Assembly (NCBI RefSeq): GCF_002101965.1
Contig: NZ_LQQA01000006.1
Location: forward strand, 62,001 to 126,000
Reading direction: 5' to 3'
From: Mycolicibacterium wolinskyi
GTDB taxonomy: Bacteria > Actinomycetota > Actinomycetes > Mycobacteriales > Mycobacteriaceae
Length of the DNA: 64,000 bases
The notes below the pieces were generated by a model that worked only from the letters and a program-made list of their open reading frames with translations, was not told the DNA's origin and did no database searches. Below, in pieces: positions 41,854-50,888 of the stretch (the first letter of the stretch is position 1; the number at the start of each line of letters is the position of its first letter). A program made the translations under genes and the position numbers.

Positions 41854-43800
41854 GTGGCTCTCTACCGCAAGTATCGCCCGGCAACCTTCGCGGAAGTGGT
41901 TGGGCAGGAGCATGTCACCGAGCCGCTGTCGGTTGCTCTCACGGCGGGCCGCATCAACCACGCCTACCTGTTCTCCGGGCCGCGTGGCTGCGGTAAGACG
42001 TCTTCTGCACGCATCCTCGCGCGGTCGCTCAACTGCGAGCAGGGCCCAACGCCGACGCCGTGTGGGGTGTGCGATTCGTGTGTCGCCCTCGCGCCGAACG
42101 GTCCCGGCAATCTTGACGTCACCGAGCTCGACGCGGCCAGCCACGGCGGTGTGGACGACACCAGAGAATTGCGCGATCGTGCGTTCTTCACCCCCGCACA
42201 GTCGCGCTACCGCATCTTCATCATCGACGAAGCGCACATGGTCACCACGGCCGGCTTCAACGCGCTGCTCAAGATCGTCGAGGAGCCGCCCGAGCACCTG
42301 ATCTTCGTGTTCGCCACCACCGAACCGGAAAAGGTGCTGCCGACCATCCGGTCGCGCACGCATCACTACCCGTTCCGGCTGCTGGCCCCGCGCACCATGC
42401 GGCCGTTGCTTGAGCGCATCTGCGCCGAGGAGAACGTCAACGTCGACGACGCGGTGTACCCGCTGGTCATCCGGGCCGGCGGCGGGTCACCGCGTGACAC
42501 GCTGTCGGTGCTCGATCAGCTGCTGGCGGGTTCCGAACAGGGTGCCACCGGCAACCACATCACCTACCAACGCGCGCTCGCGCTGCTGGGCGCCACCGAC
42601 ATGGCGCTCATCGACGACGCCGTCGAGGCCCTGGCCGCGGGCGACGCGGCCGCGCTGTTCGGCGCCGTCGAAGCGGTCATCGACGCCGGGCACGACCCGC
42701 GGCGCTTCGCGACCGACCTCCTCGAGCGCTTCCGCGACCTGATCGTGCTGCAGGCCGTGCCCGACGCCGCGGCGCGCGGTGTGGTCGACGCCCCAGCCGA
42801 CGTGCTGGACCGTATGCGGGATCAAGCGGCGCGGCTGGGTTCGGGGACGTTGACCCGCTACGCCGAGGTCGTCCACGCCGGGCTGGGGGAGATGCGCGGG
42901 GCGACCGCGCCGAGGTTGCTGCTCGAAGTGGTGTGTGCGCGGCTGCTGCTGCCGTCGGCCAGCGACACCGAATCAGCCTTGCTGCAGCGCATCGAACGCA
43001 TCGAGACCCGCCTCGACATGTCGATCCCGGCCGGCGAAGCGCAAGCCGTCGCCCCGTCCACCGAGCCGGTCAAGACCTACACGCGGCGCAGCCAGACGCA
43101 GGCCCCCGAACCCGCACCGGCCCCACCGCCCGCTCCGCAGCCGCCACCGCCACCACCGCCTGCGCCGGAACCCGTGTCGGCGCCCATACCCGAACCCGAC
43201 CCCGTGCCGGAGCCGGAGCCGACGCCGCCGCCACCACCGGAACCGACGCCGGAACCGGTGCCAGAACCGGCTCCCGAGCCGGTGCAGGCGTCAGCCACCC
43301 CCGGCGGCGAACCCAACGCCGCCGCCGTGCGTTCGATGTGGCCGACGGTGCGCGAGAAGGTGCGCGAACGCAGCCGCACCACCGAGGTCATGTTGTCGGG
43401 GGCGATCGTGCGTGCTGTCGAGGGCAAAACCCTTGTGCTGTCGCATGAATCACCGCCCCTGGCGAAGCGGCTCACCGAGTCGCGCAATGCCGACGTGATC
43501 CGGGACGCGCTCAAGGATGCGCTCGGCGTCGACTGGCAGATCCGGTGTGAGGTCGGCACCGCGGAGCCCGTCGCGGCCCCGCCGCCGCGCGCCAGCAAGC
43601 CCCCGCCACGCATCCCCAGCCGGCCGGGCCGTTCCATCCCCGAGCCGGAACCGGCGCCGGACCCCGAACCGCCCGTGGATGACGAGGAAGAGATGCTCGC
43701 CGAGGCCGGGCAGAGTGAGGCCGGGCCGCGTCGCGACCCGGAAGAGGTTGCGCTCGAGCTGCTGCAGAACGAACTGGGTGCGCGAAAGATCGAGAGCTAG
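41854..43800 (+). CDS. dnaX: DNA polymerase III subunit gamma/tau
   Basis: A 648-residue clamp-loader ATPase. The AAA+ domain has Walker A SGPRGCGKTSSA, the zinc module with cysteines in CEQGP...CGVCDSC, Walker B FIIDEAHMV and sensor 1 region VFATTEPEKV. Domain III ends near residue 370. Residues about 395-480 are an almost pure Pro/Glu/Ala linker. A conserved tau-like domain (about 485-570, MWPTVREKVRERSRTT) and a second Pro/acidic linker follow, ending in ELLQNELGARKIES. There is no A-rich slippery sequence, so a programmed-frameshift gamma form is not expected. It converges on the broken thioesterase gene with a four-base overlap. Confidence 0.95.
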   Translation: MALYRKYRPATFAEVVGQEHVTEPLSVALTAGRINHAYLFSGPRGCGKTSSARILARSLNCEQGPTPTPCGVCDSCVALAPNGPGNLDVTELDAASHGGVDDTRELRDRAFFTPAQSRYRIFIIDEAHMVTTAGFNALLKIVEEPPEHLIFVFATTEPEKVLPTIRSRTHHYPFRLLAPRTMRPLLERICAEENVNVDDAVYPLVIRAGGGSPRDTLSVLDQLLAGSEQGATGNHITYQRALALLGATDMALIDDAVEALAAGDAAALFGAVEAVIDAGHDPRRFATDLLERFRDLIVLQAVPDAAARGVVDAPADVLDRMRDQAARLGSGTLTRYAEVVHAGLGEMRGATAPRLLLEVVCARLLLPSASDTESALLQRIERIETRLDMSIPAGEAQAVAPSTEPVKTYTRRSQTQAPEPAPAPPPAPQPPPPPPPAPEPVSAPIPEPDPVPEPEPTPPPPPEPTPEPVPEPAPEPVQASATPGGEPNAAAVRSMWPTVREKVRERSRTTEVMLSGAIVRAVEGKTLVLSHESPPLAKRLTESRNADVIRDALKDALGVDWQIRCEVGTAEPVAAPPPRASKPPPRIPSRPGRSIPEPEPAPDPEPPVDDEEEMLAEAGQSEAGPRRDPEEVALELLQNELGARKIES

Positions 43801-44266
43801 CGCCCGGCGGCCTGCGCGCCGCGCAGTGTCATCACGGTGCTGGTGACGGTTGCGGCCGTCTTGCCGTCCCCGCGGACGATGTCACACGTGTAGTGGGTGA
43901 TGGTCCGGCCGGAGTGCGCGGGCCGCGCGGTGGCGACGAGGACATCGGCCCACACCGGCCGCAGGAATGTCGCCCTGATGTCGATGCTCGTGAACGATTC
44001 GCCGGGCTGCACGAGCGTGGAATGGGCGGTGCCGATCGCGGCGTCGGCCAACTCGACGAGAAACCCTGCTGATTGCCGTGCCGGGCGGGATCGGTCTCGA
44101 CGCGGATGGCCGCGGTTCCCGGGCCGATGTCGGCGACCGCGAACGCGAGAAGCTCGGAGATGGCGGTCGGGTAGCGCATATGTGTGCGGTCGTCGGCCCG
44201 TAGCGTCCCGGCGATCAGCCTTTGCAAGTACTCCAGCACGGGCAGCGTCGTATCAGTCGTCGTCAC
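43797..44266 (-). pseudogene. Frameshifted PaaI-type thioesterase gene
   Basis: The hotdog thioesterase is split over two frames. The first part (from a GTG at 44266: LPVLEYLQRLIAG...AIRVETDPARHGNQ) runs out of frame near 44065. The second (from about 44062: FLVELADAAIGTAHSTL...TVMTLRGAQ) continues to the stop at 43797. At the junction the family motif H-A-N-x-x-G-x-x-H-G-G is incomplete: the second H-G-G part is missing, as if about 14 bases were deleted. The catalytic loop is therefore lost as well as the frame. A real lesion is more likely than a simple sequencing error. The downstream part keeps good coding character, so the loss looks recent. Confidence 0.7.
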
Positions 44267-44324
44267 AGGGTGGACTGTAGGGACGGCAAAATGATGCAAT
44301 CAACAAATTGTCCTAGATACAGGG

Positions 44325-45659
44325 GTGGCGGTGCGGGCCGAGCGGTATCGACTGATCGCGCAGGACTTCGCGACGGCCATTCGCGACGGGACGATCCCCG
44401 CGGGCACCCGGCTGCCGACACATCGTGAGCTGGCCGCGAAGTACGGGGTTGCGCTGGCCACCGCGACCAAGGTCTACCGCGAGCTCGCATCGACGGGCCT
44501 CGTGGTCGGCGAGCGGGGCCGCGGCACATTCGTGCGTGACCTCAGCGGCTTCGGCGGACTCGATTCGCGCCGGCTTCCGATCGGCGCGCGGATCGCCGAC
44601 CTGTCCTTCAACCAGCCGCTTGCCCCGGGACAGGACGACCAGCTCCGGCACGCGCTGCGCGAACTCGCCGCCGAAGGCGATCTCACGTCGTTGCTCACGC
44701 AGCATCCGCCCGGCGGTCGCGGCGCCGACCGCGCAACGGTCGCCGAGTATCTGCGGACCGTGGGAGTCGACACGGGCCGGGACGACGTGGTCGTCACGTC
44801 GGGCGCGCAACACGCTCTCGACGCCGTCATCGCCGGCGTCGTACCGGCGGGGCGGGCGATCGCGGTGGACGCGCTCACATATCCGGGGCTGAAGCTCATC
44901 GCCGACACCCGGCGCGTCGAGCTCGTGCCGGTGGGCGTGACGGCGGCCGGTACCGACGTCGATGATCTAGACGCGTTGTGCCGGGCACGCGCCGTCGCCG
45001 CCATCTACCTCGTGCCGACGCTGCACAACCCGCTCGGCTTCGTGCTCGACGAAGCCGCCCGAACCCGGATCGTCGACATCGCACGGCGCCATGACTGCCT
45101 GCTCATCGAGGACTCGACGTACGCCTTTCTGGAACCGGGTGCGCCGCCACCACTGCACACACTCGCCCCGGAGCGGACCTTCCACGTCGGCAGCCTGTCG
45201 AAGAACCTGGCCACCGGGCTGCGCTTCGGCTACGTCGCGCCCCCCGCCCGGCAGCGGGATGCGGTGAAACGCGTTCTGCGCGCATCGCATTGGGGGACAT
45301 CCGGCATCGTCACCGCACTCGCGACCCGATTGCTCGCCGATGGCACCGTGGAACGCCTGCAGGCGCAGCGTCGCGCCGACGCGCGCCGCCGCCAGCTCAT
45401 CGCCGCACGGGAGCTGACCGACCTCGGCTACCACGCACATCCCAGCGCCTACTGGGGCTGGCTGACACTGCCCGACGACATCAGGGCCGACATCGTCGCC
45501 CATCGGCTGGCCGACAGCGGCGTCCTGGTCTCCACCGCGGACGCCTTCGCGGTCGCGCCCAACCCACCGAACGCGTTGCGCATCGCGCTCGCCAACCCGC
45601 CGCTCGCCGAACTGGACGCGGTGCTGCGCACCATTCGTGGTGCGGTCCGGGTGATCTGA
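44325..45659 (+). CDS. MocR-type regulator (GntR DNA-binding domain fused to aminotransferase)
   Basis: A 444-residue GntR/MocR protein. The N-terminal winged helix (about residues 1-70: THRELAAKYGVALATATKVYREL, then VGERGRGTFV) is joined to a fold-type I aminotransferase domain, with the PLP lysine in VGSLSKNLATGLRFGY. MocR proteins use PLP or PLP adducts as effectors and control vitamin B6, GABA, taurine or transport genes. The GTG at 44325 has little space for a ribosome-binding site, and the preceding TTGTCCTAGATACA (44308-44321) resembles a weak TGT...ACA dyad. It is divergent from the broken thioesterase gene, and no obvious target is intact nearby. Confidence 0.88.
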   Translation: MAVRAERYRLIAQDFATAIRDGTIPAGTRLPTHRELAAKYGVALATATKVYRELASTGLVVGERGRGTFVRDLSGFGGLDSRRLPIGARIADLSFNQPLAPGQDDQLRHALRELAAEGDLTSLLTQHPPGGRGADRATVAEYLRTVGVDTGRDDVVVTSGAQHALDAVIAGVVPAGRAIAVDALTYPGLKLIADTRRVELVPVGVTAAGTDVDDLDALCRARAVAAIYLVPTLHNPLGFVLDEAARTRIVDIARRHDCLLIEDSTYAFLEPGAPPPLHTLAPERTFHVGSLSKNLATGLRFGYVAPPARQRDAVKRVLRASHWGTSGIVTALATRLLADGTVERLQAQRRADARRRQLIAARELTDLGYHAHPSAYWGWLTLPDDIRADIVAHRLADSGVLVSTADAFAVAPNPPNALRIALANPPLAELDAVLRTIRGAVRVI

Positions 45660-45665
45660 CCCGGT

Positions 45666-46979
45666 CTACGGCTCCCACCACGGGCGCAGCGGCAGCCCGC
45701 CGTCGTGGCCGTGCTCGTCGAGCTTGACCGCCAGGACCTGGTGCAGCTGAACCACATTCGTCTCGAAGCCCAGCCGTGAGCCGGCCATGTACAGGCCCCA
45801 CACCTTCGCGGTGGGCAAGCCCACCTCGGCGACCGCCTCGTCCCAGTGCTCGACGAGATTCGCGCACCAGTCGCGCAGCGTCATCGCGTAGTGGTGGCGC
45901 AGGTTCTCCTCGTGCAGCACTTCGAGGCCGACATCCTGCACCTCGGTGATGATGCGGCCCGAACCCGTGAGCTCACCGTCGGGGAACACGTAGCGGTCGA
46001 TGAATCCACCGGCCGCCGCGCCGGTCCGGTTGTCGTGGCGGGTGATGCAGTGGTTGAGCAGCAGGGCTCCCGTGCGCATCTTCGACTTCAGGAAACCAAA
46101 GTACGACGGGTAGTTGTGGACGCCGATGTGCTCGGTCAGACCGATCGAGGACACCGCGTCGAAACCGGTTTCGACGATGTCGCGGTAGTCGCCGTGGCGC
46201 ACCTCGGCCAATTCGCCGAGACCCTCCTCGGCGATGGCTTTCTGGGCCCAGGTCGCCTGCTCACGCGACAGCGTGACACCCAGCGCCTTGACACCGTGCC
46301 GCGCCGCGTAGCGCACCATGCCGCCCCAGCCGCAGCCCACGTCGAGCAGGCGGTCGCCGGGCTGCAGGCGCAGCTTGTCGAACACGAGCCGGTACTTGTT
46401 GTCCTGCGCCTCCTCGAGCGTGGCGTCGGCGGTGGGGTAGCACGCGCACGTGTAGGTCATCGACGGGCCCAGCACCCACTCGTAGAAGGTGTTCGACACG
46501 TCGTAGTGGTGGTGGATCGCCTCGGCGTCGCGGGTTTTGCTGTGCCGCAAACCCTCCACCACCCGACGCCACCGTGGCAGTGCTTCCTGCGGCGGCGGGG
46601 CGATCGGCACGAGGTGTTCGAACCCGATGGACCGCACGATGTTGGCCAGCACCCGGGCGGGCGGGCGTTTGAAGTTCATCTTGTCGGCCAGTGCGCACAA
46701 CAGCGGATACGGGTCGCCCGGATGCACACCGTGGGTATCCAGGTCGCCGGAGATGTAGGCACGGGCGAGCCCCAGATCGCCTGGCGCGGTGGCCAGATAC
46801 GTCGTGCCGCGCGGGCTCTTGAGGTCCAGCCCGAGCGTCGCATCGTCGGGACCGGCCGAACTACCGTCGTACGCGGTGAATTTCAGCGGCAACTGGCCCG
46901 CGGCGAAAATCTCCAGAATCTCGGCCAGGCTCAGCTTCCGGTCAGAAGCATGGGCCGCGTTTTCTTTGAATGTCGTCAT
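45666..46979 (-). CDS. bfaB: 10-methylene fatty-acyl synthase (cyclopropane-synthase-like SAM methyltransferase), BfaB/TmsB
   Basis: A 437-residue SAM-dependent methyltransferase of the cyclopropane-fatty-acid synthase family. It has an N-terminal helical domain, then GPSMTYTCACYP and the SAM motif LLDVGCGWGGMVRYA near residue 205, with HYDVSNTFYEWVLG and IGLTEHIG typical of CFA-like enzymes. It is the Rv3720-like partner in the bfaA-bfaB (tmsAB) pair. BfaB methylates the oleoyl chain of phospholipids at C10 to a methylene intermediate, the first step to tuberculostearic acid. Its ATG overlaps the bfaA stop (46976-46979). The function is known for close homologues; here it is inferred from synteny and pairing. 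Confidence 0.88.
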   Translation of the reverse strand: MTTFKENAAHASDRKLSLAEILEIFAAGQLPLKFTAYDGSSAGPDDATLGLDLKSPRGTTYLATAPGDLGLARAYISGDLDTHGVHPGDPYPLLCALADKMNFKRPPARVLANIVRSIGFEHLVPIAPPPQEALPRWRRVVEGLRHSKTRDAEAIHHHYDVSNTFYEWVLGPSMTYTCACYPTADATLEEAQDNKYRLVFDKLRLQPGDRLLDVGCGWGGMVRYAARHGVKALGVTLSREQATWAQKAIAEEGLGELAEVRHGDYRDIVETGFDAVSSIGLTEHIGVHNYPSYFGFLKSKMRTGALLLNHCITRHDNRTGAAAGGFIDRYVFPDGELTGSGRIITEVQDVGLEVLHEENLRHHYAMTLRDWCANLVEHWDEAVAEVGLPTAKVWGLYMAGSRLGFETNVVQLHQVLAVKLDEHGHDGGLPLRPWWEP

Positions 46980-48376
46980 TGCCGTTGCACCGCCTTCGAA
47001 TACAGGTCCAGGAGACGTGAATCGGGGTCGTACATCTTCTTCACGGTCTTGTAGGCCTCACCGCCGTACAGATCGTCGAACTGCTCCCGGGAATAAAAAG
47101 CATCGGAGTACAGCGATTTATGCCCCTCGAGTTCGTCGACCTTCCGTTCGATGCGGCGGTTCGTGTAACCCTCCTCTGGGCCGACGGGCACCGACGACCA
47201 GAAGCCGACGTTGACGTAGGTGTGGTGGGCGCGCAGCGGGTACAGCGGCCATGCCGCACCCTGGTTGCTGTCGTCGCGCAAGCGCAGTGGACACAACCAG
47301 AGTGGCTCGATCGGCACGTTTTCCAAGAACCAGTCGAGGAATTCGACACACCGTTCGATGGGCACCTCGATGTCCTGCACCACCCGTTCCCGCGGTGGGC
47401 GCCCATGTCGTTTCTCGATGCGGTCGGCGATGTTGAACCGCTGGTCGTAGCCGATCAGCTTCCAGTAGAAACTGCTGCGCCGGTAGCGCCGCGGCCAGAA
47501 CCGCCGGATCAGCGGATGTTGTGCGCCGAATGCGCGCGAGCACCAGAACCAGTCGGTATCCCACCGCCACAGGTAGTCGTGGATCGTGAGGCGGTCGTGC
47601 TTCTCGGCACCGTTGCCGCCAGGATGCTGAATGGACCGGTAGTAGATCTGTTGACCCGTGTAATCGCTGACGGGCCCTGCGGTTTTGGTCTTGAAGCCAA
47701 CGCACAGGTAACTCTCAGCGGCGCTGAAGACCACGCCGTCGAGGTAGTCGACGCGCTCACCGTTCAACCCGCCCGTCTCGATGATGCGGTCCATCGTCGA
47801 GATCAGGTCGGTGAGTGTGTGAAAACGCAAGTGCCGCAATGCGACAAACGGGGTTACCGGTTCGAGCTCGATCCGCAGTCTCGGCGAATAGCCAAGCGTT
47901 CCGTAGGAATTCGGGAATGCGCGGAACAGGTCGGTGTTCTGGTGCGGCGACGCGGTGACGATTTCACCTGAGCCCGTCAGAATGTCCATCTCCAGGACAC
48001 TTTCGTGCGGCAGGCCGTTACGGAAAGACGTCGACTCGATGCCGAGCCCGGTGACCGCGCCGCCCAGCGTGATGGTCTTGAGTTGGGGCACCACCAGCGG
48101 AGCCAGCCCGTACGGGAGCGTTGCCGCAACCAGATCCTCGTAGGTGCACATGCCGGCCACGTCCGCGGTCTGAGCTACCGCGTCGACACCGATCACGCCG
48201 GTCAAACCCGAGGTGTCGAGGCCTTTTGCGGTGCTTTTGGCCCGCTTCCGGAACAGATTGGACGTCGGTTTGGCAAGCCGCACTGTCGCGGTGGGCGGTA
48301 TGGCGCGATAGCTATCGAGAAGCCGCTCTACCCCCGCAGCGTGGACAGCTTGTGCGTCAGTCGAAGCAACAGACAC
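46976..48376 (-). CDS. bfaA: FAD-dependent 10-methylene reductase, BfaA/TmsA
   Basis: A 466-residue flavoprotein of the FAD-binding PCMH type (DIMINUTO/DHCR24-like). The FAD domain contains VGVDAVAQTADVAGMCTYEDLV, the LVVPQLKTITLGGAVTGLGIE loop and SVLEMDILTGSGEIV. The C-terminal half has the WRWDTDWFWC and AWPLYPLRAHHTYVNVGFW blocks. In characterised homologues it reduces the 10-methylene group made by BfaB, using NADPH, to give 10-methylstearic (tuberculostearic) acid in membrane phospholipids. It is the first gene of the two-gene operon. The 102-base gap to the divergent SRPBCC gene carries both promoters. Confidence 0.88.
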   Translation of the reverse strand: MSVASTDAQAVHAAGVERLLDSYRAIPPTATVRLAKPTSNLFRKRAKSTAKGLDTSGLTGVIGVDAVAQTADVAGMCTYEDLVAATLPYGLAPLVVPQLKTITLGGAVTGLGIESTSFRNGLPHESVLEMDILTGSGEIVTASPHQNTDLFRAFPNSYGTLGYSPRLRIELEPVTPFVALRHLRFHTLTDLISTMDRIIETGGLNGERVDYLDGVVFSAAESYLCVGFKTKTAGPVSDYTGQQIYYRSIQHPGGNGAEKHDRLTIHDYLWRWDTDWFWCSRAFGAQHPLIRRFWPRRYRRSSFYWKLIGYDQRFNIADRIEKRHGRPPRERVVQDIEVPIERCVEFLDWFLENVPIEPLWLCPLRLRDDSNQGAAWPLYPLRAHHTYVNVGFWSSVPVGPEEGYTNRRIERKVDELEGHKSLYSDAFYSREQFDDLYGGEAYKTVKKMYDPDSRLLDLYSKAVQRQ

Positions 48377-48478
48377 ACATATACGCTAGTCGGCGGTTGC
48401 ACCCGATGCGACCGCAGTAACCCAAATATGCCCGGGTTGATACCCCGTAGCATTCTCTCGCACAAGGAGTTTTCACCC

Positions 48479-48919
48479 ATGGGACAGGTCAGCGCGGTCA
48501 GTACCGTATTGATCAACGCCGATCCGGCCGCGGTGCTCGCAGCGATCGCCGACTACCAGACCGTGCGCCCGAAGATCCTTTCCTCGCACTACAGCGGCTA
48601 TCAGGTGCTCGAGGGCGGGCAGGGCGCAGGCACCGTCGTCACCTGGAAGCTGCAGGCCACCAAGTCCCGCGTACGCGACGTCAAGGCGACCGTCGACGTG
48701 GCCGGGCACACAGTCATCGAGAAGGACGCCAATTCGACACTCGTGTCGAACTGGACGGTCGCGCCCGCGGGCACCGGGTCGACGGTCAACCTGAAGACCA
48801 GCTGGACCGGAGCCGGCGGCGTCAAGGGCTTCTTCGAGAAGACGTTCGCACCGCTGGGGCTGCGCAAGATCCAGGATGAGGTGCTGGCGAATCTCAAGAA
48901 GGAGCTCGAGGGCGCTTAG
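48479..48919 (+). CDS. SRPBCC (START-like) family protein, Rv3718c-like
   Basis: A 146-residue polyketide-cyclase/START-like protein. The ordered features are AVSTVLINADPAAVLAAIADYQTVRP (first helix and strand), GTVVTWKLQ and the long C-terminal helix after GLRKIQDEVLANLKKELEG. The fold has a hydrophobic cavity for lipid-like ligands; no catalytic residues can be named. The ATG at 48479 has AAGGAG eight bases upstream. It is divergent from the bfaAB operon and converges on ami1 with a four-base overlap; the same order occurs in M. tuberculosis. Confidence 0.88.
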   Translation: MGQVSAVSTVLINADPAAVLAAIADYQTVRPKILSSHYSGYQVLEGGQGAGTVVTWKLQATKSRVRDVKATVDVAGHTVIEKDANSTLVSNWTVAPAGTGSTVNLKTSWTGAGGVKGFFEKTFAPLGLRKIQDEVLANLKKELEGA

Positions 48920-49692
48920 CGCGCCGGGGCGGCGGCGGTCTGCGAGCCGAGGTAACCGACGATGCCCCGGGCGATCGCGTCGGCGTACTTCTGGCGGCCC
49001 TCCGGCGACTTCATCAACGCGGAGTCGACCGGGTTCTTCATGTTGCCGCACTCGACCAGGATGGACGGGAACTGAGCCAGGTTGAGCCCGGCGATGTCCG
49101 AGCGGGCATCCAGCCCGCCCGAGCCGATGTAGGTCGCCGGGGGTATGCCCGAGGCCGACAGTTGGTCGCGCATGGTCTTCGCGAACTGCACGGACGGTCC
49201 GGCCTGCACCTGGTTGAGCGGCGGCGACGAGTAGAGCACGTGGAAGCCGCGGCCGTTGGCCGGACCGCCGTCGGCGTGGATCGACACGACGGCATTCGGC
49301 CGCAAGGAGTTGGCCATCGCGGCGCGCTCGTCGACACAGGGGCCGAGGGCGTTGTCGTTACCGCGCGACATCGCGGTCCGGACGCCGAGCGCGGTCAGCG
49401 CGGCCCGGACGCGCAGCGTGGTGTCCCAGGTGAAGGTGTGCTCGGGATAGCCGTCCGCGGTCGAGGTGCCGCTCTCCTGGCAGTTCTTGGTGCCGCCGCG
49501 GCCCGTCGGGACCTGTCTGCTGATCGAGGCGTCGTTGGCGCCGTTGTGCCCGGGATCGAGGAACACGATCATCCCGGCGACGTTCGGGGCGGCATTCGCC
49601 AGTGGACTGTTCACGAGGGCGGGCGCAGTCACGGCGATGAGCACACTCGATACCACCGCGGCGCCGACACGCAGGCAGGCTGGGACTCGCAC
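48916..49692 (-). CDS. ami1: N-acetylmuramoyl-L-alanine amidase, Rv3717/Ami1 type
   Basis: A secreted Amidase_3 zinc enzyme of about 258 residues that cuts the amide between MurNAc and L-Ala in peptidoglycan. The signal peptide (LRVGAAVVSSVLIAVTAPAL, cleaved near LANA) precedes the catalytic domain. Zinc ligands are His in LDPGHNGAN, Glu in GYPEHTFTWD and His in VSIHADGG; the catalytic Glu is in ILVECGNMKN. Two cysteines (TKNCQES and GPCVDER) can form the disulfide seen in Rv3717. The start is uncertain: GTG 49692 or GTG 49701, in frame nine bases apart; the shorter is used. Confidence 0.9.
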   Translation of the reverse strand: MRVPACLRVGAAVVSSVLIAVTAPALVNSPLANAAPNVAGMIVFLDPGHNGANDASISRQVPTGRGGTKNCQESGTSTADGYPEHTFTWDTTLRVRAALTALGVRTAMSRGNDNALGPCVDERAAMANSLRPNAVVSIHADGGPANGRGFHVLYSSPPLNQVQAGPSVQFAKTMRDQLSASGIPPATYIGSGGLDARSDIAGLNLAQFPSILVECGNMKNPVDSALMKSPEGRQKYADAIARGIVGYLGSQTAAAPAR

Positions 49693-49803
49693 GGCCGCCA
49701 CCGTAGCCCGCGCGCCGACTAGGCTGAAAGGCCAAACCGCCACCGACGGGCGAGAGCAACCAAGTCGAGACCAGGTCGCAACGAATACGTGAAGGGGACT
49801 GTC

Positions 49804-50136
49804 ATGCAACCCGGAGGCACGCCCGATATGTCGGCACTCCTCGCGCAGGCGCAGCAGGTGCAGCAACAGCTCATGGAGGCGCAGGAGGCGCTGGCCAACT
49901 CCGAGGTGCAGGGCCAGGCCGGCGGCGGGCTGGTTCAGGTCACCGTGAAAGGCAGCGGCGAGGTGGTCGCCGTGCGCATCGATCCCAAGGTCGTCGATCC
50001 GAACGACGTCGAAACCCTGCAGGACCTGATCGTCGGCGCGCTGGCCGACGCGTCCAAGCAGGTGACAATCCTCGCGCAGAGCCGGCTCGGTCCGCTGGCC
50101 GGCGGTCTCTCCGGCTTCGGTATCCCGGGGGTCTGA
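49804..50136 (+). CDS. ybaB: YbaB/EbfC nucleoid-associated protein
   Basis: A 110-residue DNA-binding protein. It has a long N-terminal helix ([20 protein letters not shown]), a beta hairpin ([23 protein letters not shown]) and a C-terminal helix ([15 protein letters not shown]), the tweezer-like dimer fold of EbfC. It occupies its conserved place just before recR (11-base gap), where it is thought to assist nucleoid organisation or RecR function. The ATG at 49804 has AAGGGGAC upstream; a GTG at 49789 is in frame but less likely. Confidence 0.93.
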   Translation: MQPGGTPDMSALLAQAQQVQQQLMEAQEALANSEVQGQAGGGLVQVTVKGSGEVVAVRIDPKVVDPNDVETLQDLIVGALADASKQVTILAQSRLGPLAGGLSGFGIPGV

Positions 50137-50147
50137 GTTGTACCGCA

Positions 50148-50759
50148 ATGTTTGAGGGTCCCGTCCAGGATCTGATCGACGAGCTCGGCAAGCTGCCCGG
50201 CATCGGGCCCAAGAGTGCGCAGCGGATCGCCTTTCACCTGCTGTCGGTCGAGCCACCCGACATCGACCGGCTGACGGCCGTGCTCGGCCGCATCCGCGAC
50301 GGTGTCACGTTCTGTGCGGTGTGCGGCAACGTGTCCGACGACGAACGCTGCCGCATCTGCAGCGACCCGCGTCGTGACGCCTCACTGGTGTGTGTCGTCG
50401 AGGAACCCAAGGACGTGCAGGCCGTCGAACGCACCCGGGAGTTCCGCGGCCGCTACCACGTGCTCGGCGGGGCACTGGACCCGTTGTCGGGCATCGGGCC
50501 AGAGCAACTGCGCATCCGCGAGCTGCTCAACCGGATCGGGGAACGCGTCGATGGCGTCGACGTCGCCGAGGTGATCATCGCGACCGACCCCAACACCGAA
50601 GGCGAGGCCACCGCCACGTATCTGGTGCGGATGCTGCGCGACATCCCGGGCCTCACGGTCACGCGGATCGCGTCCGGGCTGCCCATGGGCGGCGATCTGG
50701 AGTTCGCCGACGAGCTGACGCTGGGCCGCGCCCTGGCGGGCCGCCGCGCGATGGCCTGA
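50148..50759 (+). CDS. recR: Recombination mediator RecR
   Basis: A 203-residue RecR protein. It contains the helix-hairpin-helix ([23 protein letters not shown]), the C4 zinc finger ([16 protein letters not shown]), the Toprim domain with E in CVVEEPKD and D-x-N in [11 protein letters not shown], and the C-terminal Walker-B-like region ([17 protein letters not shown]). It works with RecO and RecF to load RecA onto SSB-coated gaps. The stop codon (50757-50759) lies inside the first unit of a 26-base tandem repeat. Confidence 0.95.
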   Translation: MFEGPVQDLIDELGKLPGIGPKSAQRIAFHLLSVEPPDIDRLTAVLGRIRDGVTFCAVCGNVSDDERCRICSDPRRDASLVCVVEEPKDVQAVERTREFRGRYHVLGGALDPLSGIGPEQLRIRELLNRIGERVDGVDVAEVIIATDPNTEGEATATYLVRMLRDIPGLTVTRIASGLPMGGDLEFADELTLGRALAGRRAMA

Positions 50760-50820
50760 TTCGCGGCTCAGCCGCGGTGGCCTGATTCGCGGCTCAGCCG
50801 CGGTGGCCTGATTCGCGGGG
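50753..50820 (+). repeat. 26-base tandem repeat over the recR stop codon
   Basis: Two full copies of GGCCTGATTCGCGGCTCAGCCGCGGT (given here by position: 50753-50778 and 50779-50804), then a partial third copy (GGCCTGATTCGCGG from 50805). Each unit holds the palindrome CCGCGGCTGAGCCGCGG in inverted sense (CGCGGCT-C-AGCCGCG), and the first unit includes the recR stop TGA. It can fold into repeated hairpins and may act as a terminator. Confidence 0.85.
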
Positions 50821-50888
50821 ACTGAGGGATTTCGGCGAGAGCGAAACGCCTCGACCGTGACGGGTCATGATCACTACCGTCGGGTGTC

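Noticed and set aside
43080..43320. Programmed frameshift giving a short DnaX gamma form
   Set aside because: No A-rich slippery heptamer or following hairpin is present; the region is a Pro/Glu linker encoded by CCG/GAA-type codons.
44308..44321. MocR operator TTGTCCTAGATACA
   Set aside because: The dyad is imperfect and single, and it overlaps the start region. Mentioned under the gene but not called as a site.
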